Source: Zonotrichia leucophrys gambelii (taxonomy: Eukaryota > Chordata > Aves > Passeriformes > Passerellidae). Taken from it: a DNA stretch of 64,000 bases. The stretch covers positions 77,083,216 to 77,147,215 of the forward strand of contig NC_088171.1 of the NCBI RefSeq assembly GCF_028769735.1, read 5' to 3'. Shown here piece by piece: positions 1-12,414 of this stretch. The notes under the pieces were generated by a model that was not told where the DNA came from, made no database searches, and was given only the letters and a program-made list of their open reading frames with translations. Position numbers and translations under genes: made by a program. Numbering within the stretch: position 1 is the first letter of the stretch; each line of letters opens with the position of its first letter.

Positions 1-329
1 TTCTAGTGCCAAGTTTTGCATTTCATCCAAACTGTAACTTTCAAAAAGTTTTAAAAATCAAAGGTCCAACAAGCTTTCCCCTCAATTTCAGTAGAGATGA
101 AATTCAACAAAAATGTTAGAAATATTTGGGTCATATAATGATAATATAATAATAACATGGAAGGTCTGTTTCCTATCGTAAATTTAAAAATATTTTGATT
201 TTGGTTCATATATTTACTTAGATACATCTGCATGAGAGAAACATGTTTTTCACTTAACTCTTGAAAGTATTTTCTTACTATTGCCATAGCATTTTTCTCA
301 TTATGGCATTCAAACATATCTTGACGAAG

Positions 330-351
330 AATTAATTCCTAATTAATTCCT
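330..351. repeat. 11-bp tandem duplication (AATTAATTCCT x2)
   Basis: Two exact adjacent copies of AATTAATTCCT, at 330-340 and 341-351. Typical of replication slippage; no function is implied. Confidence 0.9.
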
Positions 352-537
352 AATGTTTCTCTTGTAAGTGAAAAAGTATGTTGAAAATCTGTAATAGAAT
401 GCCTCTTGGAGTGCTATAAACTTTCTTAGTTCAATAATGCCAGTTTAAATCTAGGATACTTTTTTTATGCTCTTCATACATCTCAATTATCTATGCATTC
501 AATTACTGTTTTTTCTTGGTCATTTTTACATTGGTTC

Positions 538-585
538 AAAAAAAAAACAAAAACAAAAACAAAAACAAAAACAAAAACAAAAAAC
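538..585. repeat. (CAAAAA)n simple repeat
   Basis: Short hexanucleotide array of C followed by five A, ending in a run of C. It is read through by a meaningless ORF rich in Lys-Thr. An A-rich tract like this could be the decayed tail of a retroposon, but no body of one is recognisable beside it. Confidence 0.9.
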
Positions 586-1444
586 CCCCATTGGGTTAAA
601 ATTTTATTTCTGCACTTGATTTTTCAAATTTCTGCCAGAAAATGGAAAATATTCCAAATCAACAAAATATTTTCCTTTGCAGCATTCCACACTCTCCTGT
701 GTTGCTTGTTCTGTAAGGTACCTTCCATTTTGGATCTGTTAATCTCATTAGCATGGCCTTTATACTTTATTTTTTTCACATTGTTAATGAGGAACTTAAT
801 TAAAACATGACCTAGCACTCATCCCAGCAGCATTCAACAGACACATCCTTTTGACAGGATACATGGCGATTTTCACAGATCCACATTTTAAATATTAGCC
901 AGTTTTCAAAGCAGTGGTGAGCAGAGGTGGCATACCCTGATATTAGGGACAAGTTATTGAATCTTAAAAATAACGAAAGTTAAAATGGTCTTCAGGAAGA
1001 AAGTTCCACCTTTCTTTGAGCCATAGCCTTATTAATAAATCTTAGTAACTCAGGTTCAAAACAATGACATTTGACTTTTTGTATTAAGGAGAAAAAGAAG
1101 AATAAAGGCAGTTATTAACTGACAAGCACTTTTCATATTTTTCAAAGAATTTTGGCATCAGGCCTAAATTTAAAGCTCTTCATTATGTGGGAGCAGTGTT
1201 GGAAGATTTGTGCAGAAGTGCTAAAATATTTTTTCACTAGTTTGACCAGGTCCTTTGGTAATGTAACTACACTGGCTAATGTTAACCTGCTAATAACAAC
1301 TGCTTCAGAAGTTGTCATTATGCAAGGAATTCCCTCCCTATAATTTTTTATATTTGCTGGTGCCCAAATCTCTTGAGATATTTGGATTTCTATAAAGAAT
1401 ACAAAGGATAAGGAGGAGAAAAAAAGTGTAGTAGTAAGTGTAGA

Positions 1445-1720
1445 GCTGGATTAACTAAGTCAGGTTTTTCTGGGGCTGTGTCTACTCAGGTCCTGAATAT
1501 CTCCAAGGATATTAATATTTTCAGAATCTGTAACAGTTTAATAGCCTCCATTGCGAAAATTTTTGTTATTTCTTAGGTTTAAATATATTTTATTGCACTT
1601 TAATTTGTGCCCATTATCTGCTGCCTGTCACTGGGCACCACCGAGATGAGCCAGGCTCTGTCTTCTTCACTGCCCTCTTCACCAGTATTTAAGTCCATTG
1701 ACCCCTTGGGACTCCATTCA
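1445..1720 (-). mobile_element. CR1 LINE fragment, 3' part, degenerate
   Basis: Read on the minus strand this matches the 3' portion of avian CR1 as I know it. The plus strand shows the reverse complement of the CR1 tail region, including the 'gtgcccatt...ctgtcactgggcacca' area near 1608-1640 and 'cctgaatatctccaagga' near 1493-1510. The terminal CR1 octamer repeat is not visible at the left side, so both ends look truncated or eroded. It has no coding capacity. Many substitutions suggest an old copy. Confidence 0.8.
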
Positions 1721-4130
1721 GCAACGATGTGTGTCATTCAGGGCACCCTAGATTGTCCAGCTCCACAAAGGGGAGCAAGACACCAAGAATCCCAAAGTCT
1801 AGTGTGTGATTGTGCCCCTGTTGGAACAGTTGCTATAGGACACACTGAATAGTTCAAATGGTGATAGTGCCTGTGTTTTCAAAATTTAACAAATCCTGAA
1901 ATACTGGTATGAAAGATTACATTCAATATTCAGAAATTTATTGCATAAAATTGATCAGTGGGCTTATACTCTAATTATTACACCTAAACATATATGTATA
2001 GTAAAGGATGAGTTACATCAGAACATATCCAAGGAGTTTATTTTTTAATCTCCTGGAGAAGCCATCTTCATCATATGTGGTGGATTTTGTATTCTGTTAC
2101 ATAGTGAGAGACTTCAGGGAATTTTAAAATTGACTTTCAGGGATCCTAATGAATGGGTGACCTGTTTTACCATGTCTCATTAAAGCTCTATTTATCATGT
2201 GTTTCCAGTGACAGCTGTCAATTTTCTTAAGCATGAATGATATAAATAGGGATGATTTTAGGCATGGATATTTGGATACCGGACTGTTAACAAACAATAA
2301 TTTGAATAAAATATGTAACATTCAGGACTCCTGAAATGATAAATTGTCACTAACTACTGAGGCACACTGCAGTAATAGGAGATACAAATCTAAATATCAA
2401 GAAATGCTTCCCCAAAGCAGGAGTTGCTATAGTGTGTGAGATAATTGAAGCGCTTTACTTGGGAAGTAGAACAATTGGACAGATAATTTGTTTTATGGCA
2501 CATTTGAAACTCTTCAATATGTTTTCAGAACTCGAATTTTATGGTATATTAAAAGCCTATATTATTAACATTATCTACTAAAATACACACAAAAAAAATC
2601 CTATGTGAAGATGATAAAGTGAGATGAGCAAGACATTGGAACCTTTACAAAAATGTGAATGATAACACTGCATGAATCCCATTTTAGAGGTGCACTTGAA
2701 CATCAGCTAGAGCTCCAATTTACTTTCCTTTAGTGAATAAAATTATATAATAGGAGAGTAGTTTGAATACATCACTGTGAAGAACATTTAGCTCTTTACA
2801 TCTTTTGTTACAGCCTATACTTTGGAGATTCCAGTCTCTTTTATTCTAATGTAAAAGTTGAATCACTTCCCCCCCCCACCCGCTTAATACCTTGCTTAAG
2901 GTTTTGTGGTTCACATTTCTGTCTTTCCATTGAAAAAATACCTTTTGAGAAGAGATTCCTCTGGTACTGTTCTTCAAGAAATGTGCTGTGATGAGTGATG
3001 AGGCTAGAATTAAGTTTGAACTCTCTGCTTGTAGAGAAAAAAATTTCATGAGATTACAGAAACTGGACCAGTTTCATAATTGCACAAGGTATAGATTAGG
3101 CAGTAAGAGTAGAAATTCTTTGGGTTTAGTTCAGTTATATTTATATGAGACAAAAAAAAAATTGTGTTCACAAATGTATTTAGAAATGCTATGGTTTCTC
3201 CCTCTTCATCCTGTTTCTAAAATAAGTAGGTCATTATCTTAATTGTAAGATCTAAACAGCAATTTCCTTATGAAATAAAAAGTAAATTATAGTAACTATG
3301 ATATACTGTTTCTATATATATTCAGTGACATAACACACCAGTCTGGGTTGAAGATATTTCAAGACAACAGCAATGCTGGTCTTAGTGTTTATGTTCTATT
3401 TCCTCTGCCATGAATATTTTAAATATTTAATTGCCTAGAGTTTTATTTCTTTTTTTTTCCAGATGTTCTTCCAATAATCAGCATATTTGTCCTAATTGTA
3501 TGTGTGTTTGTTATGAGAACTAATTTGATCTCAAGTATTTCACTTATATGTGTAGTGCTGTGCAATCTTTGCACATGATATGTAGTGAATGGTAGATGAG
3601 GAGATTGGAAATACTGGCTCAGCTATGTTTATCATCTGTAGTGTCTAAGCTTTATTGCATCTCATTAAAATCTCCTTAAAATGCCAGATCAAACGCACCA
3701 TAGCAATGGCTGATAATTGTGTTATCAAAACACAGATAAAAAGAGAAAATTAGGTTGACATACATATTCTTCAGCATTTTGAAAGATATTTATGTGGAAA
3801 ACTGGCTAATAGATATGAGAGGAGTTCGACATTATCATAATCTGTGTTGTCCTCTTCAGCAAAATGTAGTGGACTACATTTTGTGAGGTGAGTGCTCTTT
3901 AGGAAGGCTGTGAAGGTCCAGTCGTGTCCCTGCACCAGCAAAGCACTGCAGTACTACCAGTCTTTCCCTCTTGCACTCTAGAAATCACAATGATTGATCA
4001 TTCTTCAAATTTGGCTTCCCAGTATCCAGGTGTTGTGTTCACTTGGGTTTCACACACTTAGTCTTCATTGGCGAGTAACATAGTGAGAACAGACAGCTTA
4101 TTACATATATTTTACTTTGATAAAAAAATG

Positions 4131-4150
4131 TTTATACTGGTTTATACTGG
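4131..4150. repeat. 10-bp tandem duplication (TTTATACTGG x2)
   Basis: Two exact adjacent copies of TTTATACTGG, at 4131-4140 and 4141-4150. Confidence 0.9.
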
Positions 4151-4284
4151 AGTTCTGACAACAATTTGATCATTACTCCTGAGGGAAAATATTAAATGAA
4201 AGAGCACAAAATTTGTGGGCTGAACTTTCATTCAAACCAGAATATCTGTTTGGTTTCTTAGAATTTTGTTTTCTTTGGAATGCT

Positions 4285-4318
4285 TGTTTGTTTGTTTACT
4301 TGTTTATTTGTTTGTTTT
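4285..4318. repeat. (TTTG)n-type simple repeat
   Basis: Imperfect tetranucleotide run of GTTT/GTTTA units immediately upstream of a CR1 fragment by about 100 bp. Confidence 0.75.
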
Positions 4319-4424
4319 GGGTACCTCTGTAGGCGAATTATTACTGTCTGTACTTTTCCCAACACAAGCAGAGTTCTTAGGAACCATTTCTGAGAACAGA
4401 ACTATCTAATACTGGTTCCTCTCT

Positions 4425-4955
4425 GCTCTGTTCTGCACTGGAGCAGCCTCACATTGAGTTCTGTGTGCAGTTATGGGTGCCACAATACAAAAATGACATT
4501 AAGCTGCTAATGAGCTTCCAAAGGAGGGCAAAGGATGGTGAAGAGCTTGGAGGTGAAGATGTACGAGGAGTGGCTGAGGAAACTTTGTCTGTTCAGCCTG
4601 GAGAAGAGAAGACTGAGGGGAGACCTCGCTCTGGTCTTCAACAGCCTGGCAAGAGGAAGCAGAGGGGCAGGTACTGATCTTTACACTCTTGTGACCAGTG
4701 ACAGAACTTGAAGAAACTCCAGGAAACTGAGTTGAAGGAGGTTTAGGTTAGATGTCAGAGATACGTTTTTCACCTAGAGATGGCTGGGTACTGGAACAGC
4801 CTCCCCAGGAAAGCGGTCACAGCACCAAGCCTGACAGAGTTTAAGCACTATTTGGACAGTGCTCTCAGGTGTGATTTTTGAGGTGTCCTATGCAGAGCCA
4901 GGGTTTGTACTTCATGATCCTTGTGGATCCCTTCCAACTCATTCAATTCCATTAT
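4425..4955 (+). mobile_element. CR1 LINE 3' fragment, 5'-truncated
   Basis: Sense-oriented CR1 covering the C-terminal end of ORF2 and the 3' UTR. Recognisable stretches are the 'gagtgctgtgtccagttctgggctcc'-type segment near 4456-4480, the 'ttcagcctggagaagagaag' segment near 4592-4611, the 'ggaacagcctccccagg' segment near 4792-4808, and the tail 'gatcccttccaactc' near 4926-4940 leading to degraded ATTC-type terminal repeats. It is 5'-truncated like most CR1 copies and the frame is interrupted, so it is dead. The 70-codon plus-strand ORF at 4465-4677 is a relic of the ORF2 end. Confidence 0.9.
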
Positions 4956-6002
4956 TTATTACAAAAAAACCCCAAACACAATAATTCTGAATGATGAGCT
5001 AGATTTAAAGGCATTATGATCTGATTTAATGTGAGATGGTGACACATTTAAAAGATGGGTAACGAAATAGGGCCAATTGATATAATCTGGTCCAGCAGCA
5101 TCTTACTGAGTCAACAGTATTAGTTCACATAAGGTTTTTATGCAAGATTTTAATTCTTTCTTGGTGCTTTATGATACTTAAGAGGGGAAAAAAAGTAAAT
5201 ATTGAAGAAAAACATATGAGAAGCTAGATTCCAGTTCTATTGTACTATTGTAATTTTAGAAGTCCTCTCAATGGTTATTTTATCTGACAAAATATTGAAA
5301 TTATTCATTAGATGTGAAATATTTATTACAAGTATGTGAGTTGCCCTCATTTCACAGGCTACAAAATAGTTTTAAGACATGGTTTTTGCAGAATGTTGGT
5401 AAATAATATAATTATAAAAGTTATTAGTAAATAATTAAGCAAATCTAAAAATTAAAGCTGAAGTTTACTAATCAGTCACACTAGGATATGAACCACTTCT
5501 CTGTCTAGTGGCAGGTGAGATTACAGGCAATGTCTCCCTCCTCTAAATCTAGTGGATTTCAATGTTATCATACATTTTCTATTGAAGTGTGTGGCTCATT
5601 GACAGCCTGCTCTGAAATCTGTTTTCACAATATCTCCGTTATTATTTTGTTAACCAAGATCTTACCTGCTGTGACTGAAAGACTACATTTCCATTACATG
5701 GAAAAATTATTTTACCGTTCCCTCTTAATAACCTCCTGCCCAAACCTGACTTTTAAAAAATTTGTTTTTACTGGAGATTAGACTTAGAAAATGTGTGAAA
5801 GAGCATCTGTCTGCCTTAGGCAATGAACACAGTGGATGTATGTAGGTAGTAAATTAGTTGGAAGTAAAGAATTTCTCCTGATAGTTCTCATACTTAAACT
5901 GTATTTTTCCAATTATTTACTACTCAAGTTAAGACAAAGGATATACTGTATTAGCTGGTGAAGCCTCATTTGCTTCTCTATTGCCACAATCTTACCTTAG
6001 TA
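4956..6002. other. AT-rich non-coding DNA, no gene seen
   Basis: Lies between two CR1 fragments. An 88-codon ORF at 5515-5781 has no recognisable domain. No other element seen. Confidence 0.6.
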
Positions 6003-6245
6003 TCACAGAATAATGGAATTGTTTAGATTGGAAAAGACCTCTAAGATCAAGTCCAGCCATTAACCCAGCACTACCAAGTTCATCACTAAACCAGGTCCTG
6101 AGTGCCACATCTACACTCTTTTTAAATACCTTCAGGGACAGTGACTCTGCCACTTCCCTGGGCAGCCTGTTCCAGTGCTTGAAAATCCTTTTGGGAAGAA
6201 TTTTTTCCCAAGGTCCAGTCTAAACCACCCTTGGTGCAATCTTGT
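6003..6245 (-). mobile_element. CR1 LINE 3' end, minus strand
   Basis: Begins on the plus strand with the reverse complement of the CR1 terminus ('tatcacagaataatgg' at 6001-6016), followed by the pattern of 'gaaaagacctctaagatcaa' near 6031-6050 and 'gggcagcctgttccagtgctt' near 6160-6180. This is the characteristic CR1 3' UTR in antisense. It stops near 'ccacccttggtgcaa', so it is a short 5'-truncated copy of about 240 bp with no coding part. Confidence 0.93.
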
Positions 6246-9200
6246 CTTATCATTTTTTACTTTTGAAAAGAGACAGACATCCTTGTTTTTACAAGTTATT
6301 TCCAATTTGCCTGAATTTTTAGGCCATGGATGTAAAAATAAGTAAAATAAATCTAAAGAAAAGTAAAGAAATAATCAGCAGTGTTTTGAAAACTCTTTTA
6401 AAATCAACTCTGACTTCTTAGAAAAAATTGATTTTTTGTGACTAGTAGACAGATATGTGAATGATTTACCTAGGAATTTTTAATAAGTCAGCCTTGGTAA
6501 TGCAAGTATATACAAATTCCTCTAACTACAAAATTAATTTATATGGTCAGAAATCTTTACTACATGAGGCACAAACATAAAAAGAAAAGAATGTAATTAT
6601 AAGGGTAAAACCAACTCTTGAGTTTCCTAATAGTCCTTTTAAAATTTTTACTTATTTTAAGAGGTTGCCTGTCACTAAAAATATCCCAGGTACACAAACA
6701 CTAGGTTGAATATGATTTATGCAAATATTAGAATTTCATGTTTTGAGGTTGTAGTAGCACTTGCATGCTTCTTAAAGCTTATAGTTTACTGCTTGTTATT
6801 GCAATGGGTTCTTATTTGGTAGCTAATGCAGAAAATAATGTGTGCTATGATCATAACATGGAACTCACTTTCTTGTGAGCTTGATTGAAATCTGAATACA
6901 GTCAGTATATGCTTATGGAGTAACACCTATTTTCTTTCTAGTGTATGCCTGTTGTGTGTTTTGTTAATCATCACAGATAATCAGATGATTGAATTACTCT
7001 TATTTCTGCAACTTTCAAACAGTAATATGCAAACTACACAAGCATATTTCAATAATGTATTTTAAATGCAATTTAATATTGAACTTATATACAAAAGCAA
7101 AATGGTATTTAATGTTGAGTGACTGTAAAGTTTAGGGGTTTTTTTGGTGTTTTTTTTTATTCTATGTAAAGAAGCTAGAGTATATTAGCATGTAGTGACC
7201 TCTAGTACATGCAGTACAGCTAGAAAAATCTGTATTGTTTACCTACATTATAGTTGGCTTTTGATCCTTAAATATCTATTTTTGCATTTCAATAAAAAAA
7301 TTCCTGTGTGGAAATTATTGGAATGTAATTGAAAAGCAAAATCAAACTTACCTTCATCAAAGTTATGCTTTGGCTTTCTTTTAATGGATACTTTTTTTAG
7401 TGACCGCTTTTTGATTTATTCTAGTGATATGCTAAGTAACTTTTAAGACTTCATCTGTTTAAATAATAAACTTTATATGGACTTGTAAGCCTATTTCTAC
7501 TCTTGAAAAATAGAGGCACAGGTAGGACAGGGGTGTGGTAAAGTACTGAACAAATTGTTCAAAAGACTTTGGACCTTAGGATCTATGGCTCTCTGCCTAA
7601 ATTTTCCAACCTCTGCTTGAAAAAAAAGTCTTTAAGTTGTAACAGTTTTACATTTTGACCTAATATGCACACACAGAAGACACACATATATGTATATGAG
7701 TGTGTGTGTATGTGCATTTGCATGTGTAGAAATATATAGTGGGTATGTCACTTGTAGTGATAAAAACTTAGCAAAACTGAGAACTAAGCCCATGGGTCTA
7801 AAGTTTTCACCTAGAGACACTTGTTTTCATCATCTCCTCGATGCAAAGCAATATTATTTACCTACAGCAAGCACTCTCTCTGTTAACAGCAACTGCTGTT
7901 CATTTCAGTGTTACTCTACTTCAGTACCTTTTACCCCTCGTGTCAAGCTATGCCCAGAGAAGATTAAGTTAGTTGGTGTAATACTTGAAATTTCATCTCT
8001 GTGTCAGTGCTCTTCTGCAGTTCTGGGGCTTAGAACTCCCATCACCAGGATTGCTTCTAGGAGTTGAGTGACATATTTAATATTTTGAAATGTGTTAATA
8101 TCAGTTTGAACCTTTTGAGAGCTTACTTAGTGAGATGCTAGATTTCTTGCCTGAAAATTTTAGAAAATCTTAAGGGTTGTGATTTGCAAGTGAAGTGTGA
8201 ACAGAAAATGAGTCTTGATTACCTTAGTTACATTGGTTTGGAAATGTGTCTATTATGCAGTGCATGGGAAACAGAGAGAAGACATAAAGGTTTCTATTCT
8301 TTATTCCTTAATCTCAGTAAACTCCTTGATATGTAATGTGTCAAATTATATTTGGTCTTTGAATACAAATTTTTCTAGAGTTACATTTCTGGCAGTTTCA
8401 GCACAGCAAGTTAGAAGTGTGACATGGAGTACTCCTGAGATTATGCCTGTGATGGACAGCTTTTATTTCCTAATCTAAACATGATTCAGTTCATAATTAC
8501 CTTTAGGGTGCATTTCAACTCATGATGTTCAATCTTGCCATTTGCCTATTGCTTTATTCCCCAGAAATCTTCCTTTCAGACAATAATTGTATTTATTTGA
8601 AGTATGGATAATGCAGTGTGTTTGTCTGTGATTACAAAACTGTTTATGTTTTGAAAGTTTCCTAAATTTGTTCCAATTTACAAGATGTTTAAGAAATACT
8701 GACATTTCAAAAAAGCATTGAATTGTCAACTGTTAGGATAACTAACCAATTTATAGACAGTACATGTCACCACAAAATTTAAAACTTATTAAAGCATTCA
8801 TCAAGAGCTGCTCTAGAATTATTTAATATTCTGAATTCATATTAATATTCATTAAACAGAGTTTTCTTAAAGGGCTTTTTTGTGAGGTTCAGGTTTTTTT
8901 GACATTCAAAGGAATGCAAATGTGAGCCAATAATTAAAATTATTACTTGCTCATTTTTACATGATATATGAATGTTATATTATTTCCAGTTTTCTACAAC
9001 AATAAGAGTTTAGAATAGTATGTATAAACTGAAAATAAGAATTTTTTTTGGCTACCTTTTTCGTTTAAATGATGGCCAGGAATGCTTTCAAAACTGTATG
9101 ATAAGGACTTACCTAGGTACTAAGGAACATCAAATAAATGGAGATACATCCCATATTAATTAAAGTTAAAAGTTGTTAATTAAAAGTGAATCTCAACCAT

Positions 9201-12200
9201 TATGGAGGGAGACTGCAGTCTAAGAAATTGCATGATTAAAATATGTTTGTGAAGAATTGAATCTAACTTCCATGTGGTGTTTCATTTGAAAACTGGTTTC
9301 ATTTTACTTGCTTCAGTGGAAGCAATATGGCTTTCATATGGCTTGCTGAACAATTTGAGCTACTATTTTCACCAGCAAATTTCAAAATTTATCTAGGGGA
9401 CTTGGTATCATACTCAGAGGAAAATAAAAAAAAAATATTTGTCCCTTGGGAAAAATATTTATTTGACAAGCAAAAAAGTCCATAATACACAAGATGGCAC
9501 TGTTTCACTTGTGAAAATGCCTATTTTTCACAAATAAATGTGAAAAACCTGATATAAGAGCGCAGTAGGTTTTATATTTTTGTATAATTACAGTGAAAAC
9601 AAATTTGCATAGTTGGATAGTTTTGGGGTTTTTTTTAATTATTGACCAGCTAAGATATACAGATGCAAGACTGCATAATTGTGACAAGTGAAAATGCCTC
9701 TGAAATTACTGTAGACAAAACTGAGTGATTCAGGAACTGGAAACCAGATATGAGCTGAAATTCCCTGTGACTTATACTTCTCTTTCTAAGAATTCTGGAG
9801 AATTTGAAATTTAGCTTTCAAATGGTTGTCTTCCCATGGATCTTCTTTGAACTCCTCTGACATGCCTAATAAGCATATCATCTCAGTTTCTTCATTCTTC
9901 TTTTAAAGTTAGCTTATAAAGAGTAACAGGTACATGCTAAAGTAAATGAGAATTTCCTCTTGTGTAGGGGACTTAATTTTTTTAATTGAGTATTGAATTC
10001 TAATGTAGTTTTAAACTTTTTATTGGAAAAAAACCCCATAAAATTATATAGAATAGTTTCAGAAAATTTTTTCCTATTGTAGACATTTTTCATCTTAGGC
10101 CACATTGAATTTCTCAGTTTTTGTGAAAACCCAGATACATCTATTAATGTACCTAAGCACAATACAGGAAGGTAATTCTTATTATTTCATAATCTTTCTC
10201 TAGGATTTATTAAATAATTTGACAGTGTTTACCTATTATATTAATATTCTCAGGACAGAGCAGAAAATCTGCAAACCTTCCATTAGGTTAGATGCAGTAG
10301 TTGAAATAACATTTCATCATTTCACTGTCAGATGTCTAAATTTAAGTACATATATACTGTTAGGTTGGTAATCCTTGATGTGTTCTAGAGCGTAATTCTT
10401 TTGCTCTTATGTAAATATCAGAACTCAGTTGTCTAATTTTAGATAATTTTTTTCAATGTAGATATCTGTTTACTTTTCAGAGATTTGAGCGCTACTTAAA
10501 GACATTCAGAGAATGTCAATAAAGGTGATATTCTTACCCACCTATACCTTTTTACAAAGTTTAAAGAAGTTCACTGTGAAATTTAAGAGGTTTATGTACA
10601 TATATTTACATTTAAATTGAACAATTTGAAATTTAACCTGTTATTTATTTTCAAAATATCTGTGGGAGTATGTTTGAAGCAGGTCTGTCTTTAACAACTG
10701 TCACTTTTTTGCTTTGCATCACTGAGCACTTCCAAAATTATTCCATTTAAGAGAAGAACAAACTGAAAGGTGTTCCCTGCAAGCACATGGCCCCATATTT
10801 TGTGGCTGTTACGTGCTGCTTCATCACAGGATGAAATCAGAAGCAGATGCCATGAAAAATGTACATTGTGGCTGCAGAGTCCACAACACTAATAGCTTCT
10901 CTTTGTAATCTGCTTCTAGTCCACTTCCTAATGTAGCCAGTATCTGTATTTCTTGCAAATGTACCATGCAAGCAGGAGGGCTTAGAACTTAAGAATGCAG
11001 CATGTAGTCTGTAAATAAAGCTGCAAACTCTCAAAAGCTGACTATTTCCTTCTTATAACACTTGGGGATTTTCATTGGCCTGAACATTCACATTGTTTCC
11101 TCGCCATAGCCACCCTATCTCCAAATTGCTGTAGAAAACTGTTCTGATTTATAGACCTCAAAGTGCTCTATAATCACAATGTATGTGCAATTTGAGATAG
11201 TTTTATTCCTGTTTCCTGGATACAGGAATTTGGGCATGATAAGACATTGTGCTTCAAGCAACAAGATAGTAATGTAGTTTTGTAAAAGTACCACTTGTGG
11301 TAACTACATTTTGTAGACCTTGACCATCTCCTAATGACAAGGGTCATTGTGCATGTGCATCATAGTAAATTGGTCCAGACAAAATTTCTCTGGATTTGCT
11401 TATTTATTTAACCATTTCATACATAAATCTAAATGGGTTGTGTACTTCTTCATGTAAATATCTTTGGAGTGATTAATTGTATTTTGATACTTTTGCCCTA
11501 TCAAAAAAGTAGTTGTGATTCTCAGCTAGAGATGCATATGTCTGTGCTACAGTTGAAGTGACCCTCTGCTATGTAATTACTTGAGGAATATTTTAATCAA
11601 GAATATTTACAAGTAGATCTGGTTAGTCTTCTGCATTAAATAGCAAAAAGATCTTGAACCATTTTCATGTAGAAATATTGTCTAGAGACTAAGTTCAAAC
11701 TAAAAGTGACATGTTCTATTAGTTTTAATTTGCTTGCAAATATTGTTTGTATGTTGTTCTCTTCAAAGCATAATTTTTATATAAATTTGCAACTATGAAG
11801 TTTATACTGTAAGTGATAATTTTTCATTTGCTGGAGACTAATAATGTATTCTAAATTTTATTTTTTGAATTTCTCCTGTTGCTAACACACAAATTTTCAA
11901 AATGCCTTTGGATGAGGCTTTTTTGTTGGTAGTGGTTGGGGATTTTACCTCTTATTTTCTGAAATACTGTATGGGCCACCAGGAATGGTCAACATTCCAA
12001 TTTTACTCTGATGTTGCATGCAGTTGGAATTTAACATATTTTCAAGAAAAAAATCTGTGGAAAAAAATCTTTGTCCTGATTATACTGAGGAATGCAAATA
12101 GCGCTCGATGAAAGTTTGCAATCTTTAATATTTTTCTAAAAAAACTTTTTTTTTTCCCTGAACTTCTTCAAGACTTTGCATTACAAAAATGGAATTTTAA

Positions 12201-12414
12201 TTTACTTTTGATATTGTTTTAAAGTGCATTATTAAATAACACAAGGCAATTCTTCAGTAAGTGAAATAAAATTGGAGGGATACCAGCAAGGGAACCAGTC
12301 CCTTTCCCTTTGCCATGTTTCAGAAATCTAATGAATGATCAAGAAATATAAACATAATGAAGAACCTGAAGCATTAGCTCCCTCAAAACCTCCAATTAAG
12401 ACTGGAGTGTTTTT
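6246..12414. other. AT-rich non-coding DNA, no gene or repeat identified
   Basis: About 6 kb with no recognisable element. ORFs here, including 125 codons at 7690-8067 and 82 codons at 9914-10162 on the minus strand, show no domain or composition typical of exons. Short CA/TG-rich stretches occur near 7668-7715. Confidence 0.6.
7668..7715. repeat. Interrupted CA/TA/TG dinucleotide tract
   Basis: A short CACACA stretch passes into ATATATGTATATG and then GTGTGTGTGTATGTG. An imperfect compound dinucleotide repeat. Confidence 0.75.

Larger units (their letters stand above)
1..1444. other. AT-rich non-coding DNA, no gene seen
   Basis: No ORF with recognisable domains and no clear interspersed repeat. 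It contains an A-rich simple repeat near 540-585 and an exact 11-bp tandem duplication at 330-351, listed separately. The ORFs here (up to 105 codons) are low-complexity or AT-rich and look like chance. Confidence 0.6.
1721..4424. other. AT-rich non-coding DNA, no gene seen
   Basis: No supported gene or interspersed repeat. It holds a poly-C run near 2870-2880, a 10-bp tandem duplication at 4131-4150 and a TTTG-type tract near 4285-4318. ORFs of 65-84 codons on both strands have no recognisable features. Confidence 0.6.

Noticed and set aside
2234..2250. TATAAATAG motif
   Set aside because: Isolated in AT-rich DNA with no initiator, CpG or downstream exon; expected by chance.
7690..8067. 125-codon plus-strand frame
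   Set aside because: Starts in a TG-rich simple repeat and shows no domain; likely chance.
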